59,204 bases of DNA, taken from the NCBI GenBank assembly GCA_934540955.1, contig CAKTCY010000005.1, positions 1 to 59,204 of the forward strand. Reading direction: 5' to 3'. This DNA comes from an uncultured Faecalibacterium sp. (GTDB lineage: Bacteria; Bacillota; Clostridia; Oscillospirales; Ruminococcaceae). The notes beneath the pieces are model-generated. The model was not told the DNA's origin. It worked only from the letters and a program-made list of their open reading frames with translations, and did no database searches. Position numbers and translations under genes: made by a program. Of this stretch, positions 33,172-42,413 are shown piece after piece. Every line of letters starts with the position of its first letter. The first letter of the stretch is position 1.

Positions 33172-33893
33172 GGTTCGCGGTCCACCTCCTTCTGATGGTG
33201 CACGGTCAGGGTATCCCGCGCTTCCTTTTGCAGAAATTCCTTGCGCTTTGCAGCGGCAGCGCGCCAGATGGCGCACAGGATGCCCAGCACGATAAAGCCG
33301 CCCGCCGGCATCTTAGCCAGCGGCAGCAGCGCCCAGCGCCCCACCGGGGCACCGAACACGGTGCCAAGGCTGAGCCACTCGCGCAGCACGCCCACCACGA
33401 GCAGCAGCAGCGCATAGCCCACGGTGATGCGCACGCCCTTGGAGACTGCCTTGTGCACCGTCTCCTGCACGCGGCCGAAGCGGTAGGTCAGAAGCGGCTC
33501 CACCACCAGCATGGGCAGGTAGATGCCAAGGTTCAAAAGACCCGTGCCGAACACGAGGTTCAAAATGGGATACGCCGCCAAGTACACCACGGCGGCGCTG
33601 GCTGCGTACAGAATGGCACGGGGCAGCAGCTTTTTTTGCAGCTGCTCCGGCGAGGGCTCCTCGTCCCGCAGGGGCACAAGGCGGCTGAGCAGGCAGGCCA
33701 GCACGCGGGAGGGCACCAGCAGCAGCGCCACCGCCGCCGCCAGCATCAGGCTGTTCTGGCCGGTGGTAGCCACGACCACCAGCGGTGCCAGACCCATGCC
33801 CTGCATGACCACCGGGTTATTCAGGAACACGCGGTCATGATGGGCAAACTTTTCGGGGTCTTTTAAAATCAGCTCCGCAGTACGCTTTTTCAT
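33168..33893 (-). CDS. rnfE: Electron transport complex subunit RnfE
   Basis: RnfE is a membrane subunit of Rnf (homologue NqrD). The 241-residue product has a longer N-terminal arm (MKKRTAELILKDPEKFAHHD) before the family segment NPVVMQGMGLAPLVVVATTG, then LLPRAILYAASAAVVYLAAYP and IYLPMLVVEPLLTYRFGRV. A polar tail (about residues 215-241) extends past usual RnfE. Both junctions (with rnfD and rnfA) are four-base start/stop overlaps, so the three are one tightly coupled unit. Confidence 0.87.
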   Translation of the reverse strand: MKKRTAELILKDPEKFAHHDRVFLNNPVVMQGMGLAPLVVVATTGQNSLMLAAAVALLLVPSRVLACLLSRLVPLRDEEPSPEQLQKKLLPRAILYAASAAVVYLAAYPILNLVFGTGLLNLGIYLPMLVVEPLLTYRFGRVQETVHKAVSKGVRITVGYALLLLVVGVLREWLSLGTVFGAPVGRWALLPLAKMPAGGFIVLGILCAIWRAAAAKRKEFLQKEARDTLTVHHQKEVDREP

Positions 33894-34909
33894 TCCGCAG
33901 CCTCCTTTCGTTCGGACGGCAGACGGTGCAGCAGACGGTACAGCCGCTCCTCGGTGCGGTCAATGAGCGCGGACACGCTGTTGACCGCCAGCAGTGCAAA
34001 GCAGACGCCGGTCTCGTACACGCCGAAATAGCGGAAGCCCATGGTGGCAGCGCCCGCCAGTGCGCCGTACAGGATGCGCCCAAGCCGGTGATGGGCGCAG
34101 GTGTAGGGCTCGTTGAGCAGGAACACCGCGCAGAACAGCACCGCGCCGGTGTGCAGCTCGTCCCGGACGCCCTGCAGGCGTGGCAGCAGGCTGCTGAAGA
34201 GGGTGCTGTCTGCCAGACCTACCTGACGCGGGAAGAAGAAGGCGATGAGCCCGCAGGTGACCAGAAAGCTTACGGATGCGGCGATATGCACGTCCTTCTG
34301 GGTCCACAGCACAAGGCCGCAGGCCAGAATGACCAGCGCCGCGCCGGTGCCCATGGGGGCGGCGAACTCGCCCAGCACAACAGCGAGGGCGTTCAGGTTC
34401 AGGATGCCGCCGCTGCGCAGGGTATCCTCGATGGCGCTGCCCACCGGCACGGCGGAGGCGTTCCACAGCGGCAGCGGCGTATAGGGCTGCGGGTAGCGCA
34501 CCACCTGCTCCGGCCACGATACCGCCGCCACGGCGTAGCCCACGGCCGCGGGGTTGAAGGGGTAGCTGCCGTAGCCGCCAAAGACCTCCTTGCCGATGAG
34601 CACGCCCGCCAGCACCGCCACCACCAGCACATAGATGTCCACGGTGGCGGGCATGAGCAGGGCGATGATCAGGCTGAAGCTCTCGTTGGAGAGATCTTTA
34701 TTGGTGTACACCCGATGGCGCAGCAGCGCCACCAGACGGTCGCACAGGTTGCCGGTGAGCAGGGCGACGCCGCACAGCAGCAGCGGACGCGCCCCGTAGA
34801 AATAGCAGGCCATGCACAGCAGCGGCACGCACAGCCAGAAAACGTGCTTATAGTACCGGCCGGTCTTTTGCAGCTGCCGCTCCTGCTCTTGGATCAAAGC
34901 TTCATCCAT
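33890..34909 (-). CDS. rnfD: Electron transport complex subunit RnfD
   Basis: RnfD is the largest Rnf membrane subunit (homologue NqrB) and normally carries covalent FMN on a threonine. The 339-residue product has about nine helices and SFSLIIALLMPATVDIYVLV plus GKEVFGGYGSYPFNPAAVGY, clear RnfD marks. Where an SGAT-like flavinylation motif is expected, residues 156-167 read VGSAIEDTLRSG, so the FMN threonine may be absent. Its ATGA overlap with rnfE shows coupling. rnfB, rnfC and rnfG are not beside it. Confidence 0.88.
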   Translation of the reverse strand: MDEALIQEQERQLQKTGRYYKHVFWLCVPLLCMACYFYGARPLLLCGVALLTGNLCDRLVALLRHRVYTNKDLSNESFSLIIALLMPATVDIYVLVVAVLAGVLIGKEVFGGYGSYPFNPAAVGYAVAAVSWPEQVVRYPQPYTPLPLWNASAVPVGSAIEDTLRSGGILNLNALAVVLGEFAAPMGTGAALVILACGLVLWTQKDVHIAASVSFLVTCGLIAFFFPRQVGLADSTLFSSLLPRLQGVRDELHTGAVLFCAVFLLNEPYTCAHHRLGRILYGALAGAATMGFRYFGVYETGVCFALLAVNSVSALIDRTEERLYRLLHRLPSERKEAAE

Positions 34910-34921
34910 ATACAGGCCTCC

Positions 34922-35572
34922 TTACAGGCTGGCCAGTGCGCCCACAGCCGCAGCGGGGTCGGCAGCGCCGAACACAGCACTGCCCGCCACCAGCACATCG
35001 GCACCGGCCTCTACGCACAGGGGTGCGGTGGCGGCGTCCACGCCGCCGTCCACCTCCAGCAGGTAGGAAAGGCCGCGGGCTTCCCGCTCGGCCTTGAGCC
35101 AGCGCAGCTTATCCAGCGCCGAGGGCATGAACCTCTGCCCGCCGAAGCCGGGCTCCACGCTCATCACCAGCACAAGGTCCAGCTGGTCCAGCCACGGTGC
35201 CAACGCCTCGGCCGGGGTGCCGGGCTTAATGGTCAGACCCACCTTGCAGCCCAGCGCACGGACGGCATTGATGGTGGCCTGAATATCATCCTCGCACTCC
35301 AGATGGAAGTTATACAGGGTAGCACCGGCCTTGATGAAGGGCTCGGCGTATTGCAGCGGATGGCTGATCATCAGATGCACGTCGTAAAAGGCATCCGGCA
35401 GCGCCTTGTGCAGGCTTTTGAGCACCGGCACGCCAAAGCTGATGTTGGGCACAAAATGCCCGTCCATCACGTCGTAGTGCAGCATCTGTGCACCGGCGTC
35501 CAGCACCATGCGGCAGTCTGTACCCAGCTTGCCAAAATCAGCAGAAAGAATCGAAGGACTTACGATGGCCAT
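34922..35572 (-). CDS. rpe: Ribulose-phosphate 3-epimerase
   Basis: Rpe interconverts ribulose 5-phosphate and xylulose 5-phosphate in the pentose phosphate pathway. The 216-residue TIM barrel begins SPSILSADFGKLG and has HYDVMDGHFVPNISFG, DVHLMI, VLVMSVEPGFGGQ and LEVDGGVD, covering the metal ligands and catalytic Asp pair. GGAG lies somewhat far (about 16 bases) upstream of ATG 35572. It is 12 bases ahead of rnfD, so it leads the rnf transcript. Confidence 0.96.
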   Translation of the reverse strand: MAIVSPSILSADFGKLGTDCRMVLDAGAQMLHYDVMDGHFVPNISFGVPVLKSLHKALPDAFYDVHLMISHPLQYAEPFIKAGATLYNFHLECEDDIQATINAVRALGCKVGLTIKPGTPAEALAPWLDQLDLVLVMSVEPGFGGQRFMPSALDKLRWLKAEREARGLSYLLEVDGGVDAATAPLCVEAGADVLVAGSAVFGAADPAAAVGALASL

Positions 35573-35675
35573 AATATTTCATTACGCTCCGTTATTTTTA
35601 TCAGTTTTTATCCCATGCGTTGTGCATTTTGCGAGCTTTTCCCGCCCGGAAAACACGCGGGCATGGTTACTCTTT

Positions 35676-35704
35676 AGTTTACATGAAAACGGCCAAAAAA
35701 TCAA
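35676..35704 (-). promoter_or_regulatory. Promoter of the rpe-rnf operon
   Basis: On the minus strand, TTGATT (35704-35699) and TAAACT (35681-35676) have a 17-base spacer, about 100 bases upstream of rpe. No other feature is seen in 35573-35784. Confidence 0.65.
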
Positions 35705-35784
35705 ACCCGCAGCCGTTTTTTTCACCGAAAAGTCGTAAATAGCGCAAAAAAAGTCCATAAGGCAAAGCCCCCCAACGTCAAAGC

Positions 35785-35815
35785 AGCCAGACCGCCCGGG
35801 CGGGGCAGTCTGGCT
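35785..35815 (-). terminator. Probable terminator of the two-component operon
   Basis: As minus-strand RNA, AGCCAGACTGCCC pairs with GGGCGGTCTGGCT (one U-G). On the plus strand the same position is a C-A mismatch, which fits use on the minus strand. The U-run is weak. Confidence 0.55.
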
Positions 35816-35822
35816 GCGGGTC

Positions 35823-37352
35823 TTATTCTACCGGCTTCATGCTGGCGGGATCCTCCACTGCGCCGGGCTGACCGGCGGCGTCCGGCAGGCGCTTCATGCC
35901 GCCGGGATTGGGGGAGCAGGTGGGCAGGGTGAACACAAAGCGGCACCACTCGCCCTGCTGGCTCTCCACGCGGATCTGCCCGCCAGACAGATTGACCAGC
36001 ACCTTGCAGATGTTCAGCCCAAGGCCGGAGCCGCGGGCGTGCAGGCCGCGGGAGCGATCCTCCTTGTAGAACCGCTCGAACACATAGGGCAGCGCCTCCG
36101 GGCTGATGCCCTGCCCGGAGTTCCAGATGGAGATCTCGGCCTCGGGGCCAAGCTTTTCCACGCTGAAGCGGATGGTGCCGCCCGCCGGGGTGAACTTGAT
36201 GGCGTTGTCCAGCAGGTTATACGCCACCTGATGGATCAGGTCGGGGTCGGCGTAGACCAGCACCTTTTCGTCCATGGTCAGGCCTTCCAGCTCGATCATG
36301 CCGTCATTGATGCGCTGCTCTGCGGCCAGCGCCACGCCGGTCAGGGTCTCCCAGATATTGAACATCCGGGCGTTCACCTGATACTCCCCGCTTTCCAGCT
36401 TGGAGAGATCCAGCATATTCTGGATGAGCCGTGCCAGACGCCCGGTCTCCTCGCTGACCAGCTGCAGATAGTGGTTCTGCAGCTCGGGCGGGATGGTGCC
36501 GTCCAGAATGCCGTCCACAAAGCCCTTGATGGTGGTCATGGGAGTGCGCAGCTCGTGGGCGATGTTGCCCATGAACTGTCCCCGGGAGTTATCGTTGGAC
36601 TGGATATTCTCTGCCATCTGGTTGAAGGTGCGGGCAAGGTCTGCCACCTCACCGTCGCCCTCCACGCCCTCCACGCGGACGGAGAGGTCACCGCCGCCAA
36701 AGCGCTGGGCGGCATCGGTGACCTTTTGCAGCGGGTCGGTGAGCTGACGCATCAAAAGGCGGGTCAGCACGCTGGCGCACAGCAGCATCACGCAGGCAGA
36801 CATGAGGAAGTTCGACCAGAACTGCTGCTTGAAGTCGGTAAGCTGCGCGCCGGAGGAGCACAAAAACAGCCAGCCGCCGACCGGGCTCTGGTCATCGATG
36901 GTCTGCACCACCGAGATATAGCTTTTTTCGGTCAGTGCGCCGCCCAAGTCGCTGAAGGCGTGGTAGTGCTGGGCGTCCGGGTCTGCCACTGCGTTGGCGC
37001 GCTGGCAGATATCCAGCGGCACAGTACCGGTGGTAAGCTTTGCCGGGTCGGAGGCAATGAGCACATTGCCCTGCCCGTCCGTAAAGAACAGATAAGCCTC
37101 GGCGCTCTCGCCGATGATCTCCAGCTTGGTGTTCAAAGCGTCCAGCTCTGCACCCTGCGGCATGGTCCCGCTGTTTACCAGATACTCCGCAGTGCGCTTG
37201 GCAACGTTCACTACCTGATCCAGCGTTTCGTAGCGGTCCTTCGCAAAATAGCTCTTGAACAGCACCCACTCCGAGCAGCCCATCAGCACGATGCCCAGCA
37301 CCATCAGGGTGGACACCATGGAGAAAAAGGCCGTGGAGATACTTTTACGCAT
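35823..37352 (-). CDS. Sensor histidine kinase (HAMP, HisKA, HATPase)
   Basis: This is a membrane kinase of a two-component system. TM1 spans about residues 8-28, then an extracytoplasmic sensor domain (about 30-175), TM2 (about 178-200), HAMP (about 201-250), HisKA with phospho-acceptor His266 in NIAHELRTPMTT, and a HATPase domain with NLLDNAIKFTP and GSGLGLNICK. Length is 509. The signal is unknown; the layout resembles VicK/PhoR-type sensors. Its ATG overlaps the regulator stop by one base (TAATG). Confidence 0.94.
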   Translation of the reverse strand: MRKSISTAFFSMVSTLMVLGIVLMGCSEWVLFKSYFAKDRYETLDQVVNVAKRTAEYLVNSGTMPQGAELDALNTKLEIIGESAEAYLFFTDGQGNVLIASDPAKLTTGTVPLDICQRANAVADPDAQHYHAFSDLGGALTEKSYISVVQTIDDQSPVGGWLFLCSSGAQLTDFKQQFWSNFLMSACVMLLCASVLTRLLMRQLTDPLQKVTDAAQRFGGGDLSVRVEGVEGDGEVADLARTFNQMAENIQSNDNSRGQFMGNIAHELRTPMTTIKGFVDGILDGTIPPELQNHYLQLVSEETGRLARLIQNMLDLSKLESGEYQVNARMFNIWETLTGVALAAEQRINDGMIELEGLTMDEKVLVYADPDLIHQVAYNLLDNAIKFTPAGGTIRFSVEKLGPEAEISIWNSGQGISPEALPYVFERFYKEDRSRGLHARGSGLGLNICKVLVNLSGGQIRVESQQGEWCRFVFTLPTCSPNPGGMKRLPDAAGQPGAVEDPASMKPVE

Positions 37353-38050
37353 TACTGACGCACCTCGAACTTATAGCCCACGCCCCAGACGGTTTTCAGC
37401 TCCCACTTATCGGAGGCACCGGCCAGCTTTTCGCGCAGGCGCTTGACGTGGACATCAATGGTGCGGCTGTCGCCGTAATACTCAAAGCCCCACACCTCGT
37501 CCAGCAGCTGGTCGCGGGTGTACACGCGGTTGGGGTGGGAGGCCAGACAGTTGAGCAGCTCCAGCTCCTTGGGGGGAGCCTCCACCACCTTGCCCTTGAC
37601 CCGCAGCTCGTAGCTGTTCATATCCAGACGGAGGTTATCGAACTCGATAACGCCCTCGGTGCTCTCGGCGGCTGCGGAGGTAGTCTGGCAGCGGCGCAGC
37701 ACCGCCTTGATGCGCGCCACCACCTCCTTTGCGTCAAAGGGCTTTACCATGTAATCGTCTGCGCCCAGCTCCAGGCCCAGCACCTTGTCAAAGGTCTCGC
37801 CCTTGGCGGTAAGCATCATCACGGGGGTGTTGCCCGCCTTGCGGATGCGGCGGCAGACCTCAAGGCCGTCCATGCGGGGCATCATCACGTCCAGCAGCAC
37901 CATGTCCGGCTTGACCGCGTTGAACTTTTCCAGTCCTTCTTCGCCATCGTTTGCCACCGTGACCTGATAGCCCTCCTTGGTCAGGTACAGCCGCAGCAGC
38001 TCGCAGATGTTGGCGTCGTCGTCCACCACAAGGATCTTTTCGTTTGCCAT
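37352..38050 (-). CDS. OmpR/PhoB-family response regulator
   Basis: The receiver domain (residues 1-120) has the acidic pair near residues 10-12, phospho-acceptor Asp54 in VLLDVMMPRMDG, and Lys in MLTAKGE. A winged-helix DNA-binding domain follows (about 135-232) with NRVYTRDQLLDEVWGFEYYGDSRTIDVHVKRLR. Length 232 is standard. It is first in the operon with the kinase. A -10 TATAAT lies at about 38130-38135 on the minus strand with a poor -35. Confidence 0.95.
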   Translation of the reverse strand: MANEKILVVDDDANICELLRLYLTKEGYQVTVANDGEEGLEKFNAVKPDMVLLDVMMPRMDGLEVCRRIRKAGNTPVMMLTAKGETFDKVLGLELGADDYMVKPFDAKEVVARIKAVLRRCQTTSAAAESTEGVIEFDNLRLDMNSYELRVKGKVVEAPPKELELLNCLASHPNRVYTRDQLLDEVWGFEYYGDSRTIDVHVKRLREKLAGASDKWELKTVWGVGYKFEVRQ

Positions 38051-38202
38051 AGGTTTTCCTCCCCTTTTATGCAGGTTTTTGCTGTATCTTCAGCCCTTCC
38101 GGGCGTTTTGACAGGCTCTTTCCTTTCTATTATACGGGACAGTTATGACAAAATAAAGAAGGAACTGTAGTTTTTTTCACATTTCTGCCCGCACGGCAGC
38201 GC

Positions 38203-38256
38203 TATCGGCAAGAAACATTCCGCGCAAAACTTGCGAAATTTGATTTCTTGCCGATA
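38203..38256. repeat. Nested inverted repeat between the two-component operon and ychF
   Basis: TATCGGCAAGAAA (38203-38215) and TTTCTTGCCGATA (38244-38256) are exact complements; CGCAA and TTGCG form an inner stem. It lies between divergent promoters and is not followed by a T-run. The rest of 38051-38382 holds only promoter sequence. Confidence 0.7.
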
Positions 38257-38306
38257 AGCCATCCCGGATTATTTCAGGATTCCTTATTCAAGATAGCCCC
38301 GCCCCC

Positions 38307-38335
38307 TTGCGCTGGCGGGGTTCATCGCGTATAAT
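38307..38335 (+). promoter_or_regulatory. Promoter of ychF
   Basis: TTGCGC (38307-38312) and consensus TATAAT (38330-38335) with a 17-base spacer, 48 bases upstream of the start. Confidence 0.88.
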
Positions 38336-38382
38336 GGTAGATGTATCGTTATGCCAAAAAACGTGTAAGGAGCGTATTTTAT

Positions 38383-39516
38383 ATGAAGTTAGGTATCGTC
38401 GGCCTGCCCAACGTGGGCAAGTCCACTCTGTTCAATGCCATCACCTCCACCAAGAATGCGGAGGCTGCAAACTATCCCTTCTGCACCATCGAGCCGAACT
38501 CCGGCATCGTGGCTGTGCCGGACAAGCGGCTGGACAAGCTGGCCGAGATCTGGCAGACCAACAAAAAGACCCCCGCCATCGTGGAGTTCGTGGACATTGC
38601 AGGTCTGGTGAAGGGCGCAAGTCAGGGCGCAGGCCTTGGCAACAAGTTCCTTGGCCATATCCGCGAGTGTGATGCCATCGTGCACGTTGTGCGCTGCTTT
38701 GACGATGACAACATCATCCATGTGGTGGAGGACGTGACCAAGGCCGAGGCCGTGGACCCCATTGCCGACATTGAAGCCATCGACTACGAGCTGATCCTCT
38801 CCGACCTTGAGGTGGTGCAGAACCGCGCAGGCCGCATGGCAAAGGCTGCCAAGAGCGGCAACAACAAGGGCGCTGCCGCCGAAGCCGCATGGCTGCAGCA
38901 GCTGGCCGACCACCTGAGCACCGGCAAGCCCGCCCGCAGCTTCGATTTTGACCCCGCCGACACCGAGCAGCAGACCGTGCTGCACGAGATGGGTCTGCTG
39001 AGCGCAAAGCCGGTGCTGTACGCCTGCAACGTGGGCGAGGATGACCTGATGGAGGGCATCGAGAACAACAAGTACGTCCCGCTGGTGGCTGCCCGCGCCA
39101 AGGAGGAGGACGCCCGCTATATCCCCATCTGCGCCAAGACCGAGGAGGATATCGCAGATTACAGCCCCGAGGAAAAGAAGGCGTTCCTTGCCGAGATGGG
39201 CATCGAGGCCAGCGGTCTGGACAACCTGATCACCGCCAGCTACGACCTGCTGGGTCTGATTTCCTTCCTGACCGACGGCAAGAAGGAGTGCCGCGCATGG
39301 ACCATCCGCAAGGGCACCAAGGCTCCGCAGGCTGCCGGTAAGATCCACAGCGACTTCGAGCGCGGCTTCATCCGCGCCAGCGTCATCGCCTACAACGATC
39401 TGGAGGCCAACAGCTTCGACTACGCCGCCGTCAAGGCCAAGGGCCTGCAGCGCACCGAGGGCAAGGAGTACGTTGTGCACGATGGCGATGTCATCGAGTT
39501 CCTGTTTAATGTTTAA
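38383..39516 (+). CDS. ychF: Redox-regulated ATPase YchF (Obg-like)
   Basis: YchF is a TRAFAC P-loop protein that prefers ATP and acts with ribosomes and stress responses. The 377-residue product begins [20 protein letters not shown] (G1), with [21 protein letters not shown] (G3) and a C-terminal TGS domain ([25 protein letters not shown] end). ATG 38383 is chosen because AAGGAG and the P-loop follow directly; an upstream ATG at 38341 lies in the promoter region. Confidence 0.97.
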   Translation: MKLGIVGLPNVGKSTLFNAITSTKNAEAANYPFCTIEPNSGIVAVPDKRLDKLAEIWQTNKKTPAIVEFVDIAGLVKGASQGAGLGNKFLGHIRECDAIVHVVRCFDDDNIIHVVEDVTKAEAVDPIADIEAIDYELILSDLEVVQNRAGRMAKAAKSGNNKGAAAEAAWLQQLADHLSTGKPARSFDFDPADTEQQTVLHEMGLLSAKPVLYACNVGEDDLMEGIENNKYVPLVAARAKEEDARYIPICAKTEEDIADYSPEEKKAFLAEMGIEASGLDNLITASYDLLGLISFLTDGKKECRAWTIRKGTKAPQAAGKIHSDFERGFIRASVIAYNDLEANSFDYAAVKAKGLQRTEGKEYVVHDGDVIEFLFNV

Positions 39517-39518
39517 AG

Positions 39519-39725
39519 CCCTTCCCGTGAAAAGTGGAACCCGAAATGCCCGCGTTTGCGTAGCAATGAAAGCCCCAGTGGGGCTTTTAAGTGGCAGAGC
39601 GGTCTGCGTAAGCAGATGGAGGGGTTTTACCCCGACAAGCTCCGCAGGCGTTTCAGGTTCCTGAATTAAAAAGAATCATTCCTCTGAATATGGCCAAAGC
39701 GCACGCGGCGGCCATTTTTAATCGT
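39519..39725 (+). repeat. CGCA-hairpin element with insert (E6)
   Basis: The copy starts CCCTTCCCGTGAAAA. Its main stem is split: GGAACCCGAAATGCC on the left and GGCGTTTCAGGTTCC on the right. About 85 extra bases lie between them, including a small AAGCCCC-GGGGCTT hairpin. The core CCTCTGAATATGGCC and partner GGCCAT (39710-39715) follow, ending AATCGT just before the mtnN ribosome site. The CGCA sequence is present on the right side. Confidence 0.75.
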
Positions 39726-39739
39726 AAAAGGAGCTTACC

Positions 39740-40423
39740 ATGATCTTTGGTATTATGGGCGCTATGCCCGATGAAGTAGACCAGCTGTGTGCAAAGCTGG
39801 AAAATGTCACCGTTGAGCCCTACGGCGGCGTGGAGTACCACAAGGGTACGCTGGCCGGCAAGCAGGTGGTGGTGTGCTGCGCCGGTATGGGCAAAGCCAA
39901 CGCCGCCGCCACCACGCAGGTGCTCATTACCAAGTTCGGCGCGGAGAAGATCATCTTCTCCGGCATTGCGGGCAACATGACCAGCAAGATCGGCATCGGC
40001 GATGTGGTCATCGGCAAAACGGTGCTGTACCACGACGCCCAGCTGGATATGATCTGCCAGAACCCGCCGTTCCTGAAGGAATACACCGGCGACCCGGCGC
40101 TGATTGCCGCCGCCGAGGCTGCCTGCGCCGAAGCCGGGGTCAAGGCGCTGGTAGGCAAGATCGCCACCGGCGACCTGTTCGTGGGCGACAGCGAGACGAA
40201 GGCCGCCATTGAGGCCAAGTGCGCCCCGGACTGCGTGGAGATGGAGGGCGCTGCAGTAAGCCAGATCGCCGCCAAGAACGGTGTGCCCTGCGTCATCCTG
40301 CGCGCCATGAGCGACAACGCCGATGAGGACGGCCACGAGGTTCTGGTGGTGAAGAAGTTCTCCATCAGCGAGTATGTCGCCACCGCTACCAAGATCGTGG
40401 CAGCAATGGTGGAAAAGCTGTAA
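39740..40423 (+). CDS. mtnN: 5'-methylthioadenosine/S-adenosylhomocysteine nucleosidase
   Basis: The enzyme hydrolyses MTA and SAH to adenine and a thioribose, clearing SAM by-products. The 227-residue product has IMGAMPDEVDQL at the start, GIAGN, the nucleoside-binding VEMEGAAVSQIA and the catalytic Asp in RAMSDNAD. AAGGAG sits at the junction with the repeat element. It is monocistronic with a strong terminator. Confidence 0.96.
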   Translation: MIFGIMGAMPDEVDQLCAKLENVTVEPYGGVEYHKGTLAGKQVVVCCAGMGKANAAATTQVLITKFGAEKIIFSGIAGNMTSKIGIGDVVIGKTVLYHDAQLDMICQNPPFLKEYTGDPALIAAAEAACAEAGVKALVGKIATGDLFVGDSETKAAIEAKCAPDCVEMEGAAVSQIAAKNGVPCVILRAMSDNADEDGHEVLVVKKFSISEYVATATKIVAAMVEKL

Positions 40424-40438
40424 GATATTTGAAACAAC

Positions 40439-40473
40439 AACAGCCAGACCGGCAGTGCCGGTCTGGCTGTTTT
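40439..40473. terminator. Terminator between mtnN and the metal ATPase gene
   Basis: AACAGCCAGACCGGCA and TGCCGGTCTGGCTGTT form a 16-base stem followed by TTT. It can serve both converging genes. Confidence 0.88.
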
Positions 40474-40483
40474 GCATTTATAG

Positions 40484-42367
40484 TCAGTTTTGGGTCAGGT
40501 CCTTGGTATACAAAGCGCGGGTGGCGTTGAGCACGGCGATGACCATCACGCCCACGTCCGCAAAGATGGCCGCCCACATTCCGGCAATGCCCAGAGCGCC
40601 CAGCAGCAGGCACAGCGCCTTGATGCCCAGCGCGAACACGATGTTCTGGTGCACGATGCGCAGGGTTCGGCGGGCGATGCGCATGGCCAGCGCGATCTTT
40701 GCGGGGTCATCGTCCATCAGCACCACGTCTGCGGCCTCGATGGCGGCGTCCGAACCCAGCGCACCCATGGCGATGCCCACGTCTGCGCGGGAGAGCACCG
40801 GTGCGTCGTTGATGCCGTCACCCACAAAGGCAAGGTTCTCCTTGGGCTGCTTTTCGGCAAGCAGCTTTTCGATCTGGTCCACCTTGTCGCCGGGCAAAAG
40901 ACCGGCGTGGTACTCGTCCAGACCAAGCTGCTGCGCCACTGCCTGTGCCACCGGCTGTGCATCGCCGGTCAGCATGACCGTCTTGCGCACGCCGGAGGCC
41001 TTCAGGGCGCGGATGGCCTCGGCGCTGTGGGGCTTTACCACGTCTGCAATCAGCAGATAGCCCGCGTAGCTGCCCTCCACGGCAACGTACACGATGGTGC
41101 CCACGCCCTCCACGGCGGGGACGGTCAGCCCCAGCTTTTCCATCAGGCGGGCGTTACCGGCGGCAACGGTCTTGCCGTCCACCTTCGCAGTCACGCCATG
41201 ACCGCCCAGCTCCTGCACGTCCGTGACCCGGGCGGCGTCGATGGGCTTGCCGTAGGCGGCCTTGATGCTCAGGGAGATGGGGTGCTTGGACCAGCTTTCC
41301 GCCAGCGCAGCGGCCTCCACCAGTGCAGCATCGGTCACGCCCTCGGCGGGATGGATGCCGGTGACCTTAAAGGTGCCCTGCGTCAGGGTGCCGGTCTTAT
41401 CGAACACCACAACGCCGGTGCTTGCCAGCTCCTCCAGATAGGTAGAGCCCTTGATGAGGATGCCGCAGGAGGAGGCGCCGCCGATGCCGCCGAAGAAGCT
41501 CAGCGGGATGGAGATGACCAGCGCACAGGGGCAGCTGATAACAAGGAAGGTCAAAGCGCGGTAGACCCAATCGCCAAAGCGGGCGGGCTGTCCCATGAGC
41601 AGCAGCACCACCGGCGGCAGAAGCGCCAGCGCCAGTGCGCCGTAGCAGACGGCGGGGGTGTACACCCGGGCAAAGCGGGTGATAAAGTTTTCTGCCCGGG
41701 CTTTTTTCATGCTGGAATTTTCCACCAGATCCAGAATTTTAGAGACGGTGGATTCACCAAATTCCTTGGTGGTGCGCACCTTCAGCAGGCCGGTCATGTT
41801 CACGCAGCCGCTGATGACCTCGTCCCCGGCGTTCACGTCCCGGGGCAGGCTCTCGCCGGTCAGGGCGGCGGTGTTCAGGGCAGATGCGCCCTCCACGATG
41901 ACGCCATCAATGGGCACCCGCTCGCCGGGCTGCACCACGATGACCGTGCCCACCTCGACCTCGTCCGGGTCCACCTGCTCCAGCTTGCCGTCCTCGCCCT
42001 CGATGTTGGCGTAGTCCGGGCGGATATCCATCAGGCCGGCAATGCTCTGGCGGCTCTTGCCCACGGCCACGCTCTGGAACAGCTCACCGATCTGGTAAAA
42101 GATGATAACGGCGCAGCCCTCCACATAATCGCCCAGCGCAAACGCACCCACGGTGGCCACTGCCATCAGGAAGCACTCGTCAAAGGGCTGGCGGTTCTTG
42201 ATGCCCTTCAGCGCCTTGCGCAGCACGTCCCAGCCCACCACAAGGTAGGGAATGCAGTAGAGCGCCAGCTCAACCGGCATGGGCAAGGCGGGCAAAAGCT
42301 TGAGCACGATCACCAGCGCCACGGCGATCAGAATGCGCTCAAGGGTCTTTTTTTGTTTCTTGTTCAT
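40484..42367 (-). CDS. Heavy-metal P1B-type ATPase (Zn/Cd type)
   Basis: The product pumps divalent soft metals out of the cell. The 627-residue protein has eight expected helices, CPC in SCPCALVISIP, TGES, the phosphorylation motif DKTGTLTQG, SKHP, and GDGINDAPVLSRADVG. The CPC plus Zn-type regulator upstream points to Zn/Cd/Pb rather than Cu. No N-terminal HMA domain is present; a separate HMA protein is encoded upstream. ATG 42367 has AAGGAGCG; the longer GTG frame lacks a site. Confidence 0.95.
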   Translation of the reverse strand: MNKKQKKTLERILIAVALVIVLKLLPALPMPVELALYCIPYLVVGWDVLRKALKGIKNRQPFDECFLMAVATVGAFALGDYVEGCAVIIFYQIGELFQSVAVGKSRQSIAGLMDIRPDYANIEGEDGKLEQVDPDEVEVGTVIVVQPGERVPIDGVIVEGASALNTAALTGESLPRDVNAGDEVISGCVNMTGLLKVRTTKEFGESTVSKILDLVENSSMKKARAENFITRFARVYTPAVCYGALALALLPPVVLLLMGQPARFGDWVYRALTFLVISCPCALVISIPLSFFGGIGGASSCGILIKGSTYLEELASTGVVVFDKTGTLTQGTFKVTGIHPAEGVTDAALVEAAALAESWSKHPISLSIKAAYGKPIDAARVTDVQELGGHGVTAKVDGKTVAAGNARLMEKLGLTVPAVEGVGTIVYVAVEGSYAGYLLIADVVKPHSAEAIRALKASGVRKTVMLTGDAQPVAQAVAQQLGLDEYHAGLLPGDKVDQIEKLLAEKQPKENLAFVGDGINDAPVLSRADVGIAMGALGSDAAIEAADVVLMDDDPAKIALAMRIARRTLRIVHQNIVFALGIKALCLLLGALGIAGMWAAIFADVGVMVIAVLNATRALYTKDLTQN

Positions 42368-42413
42368 AAGCAACGCTCCTTGTTTTGCGGTGCAGCGGGT
42401 GAAAAACGGGTGG

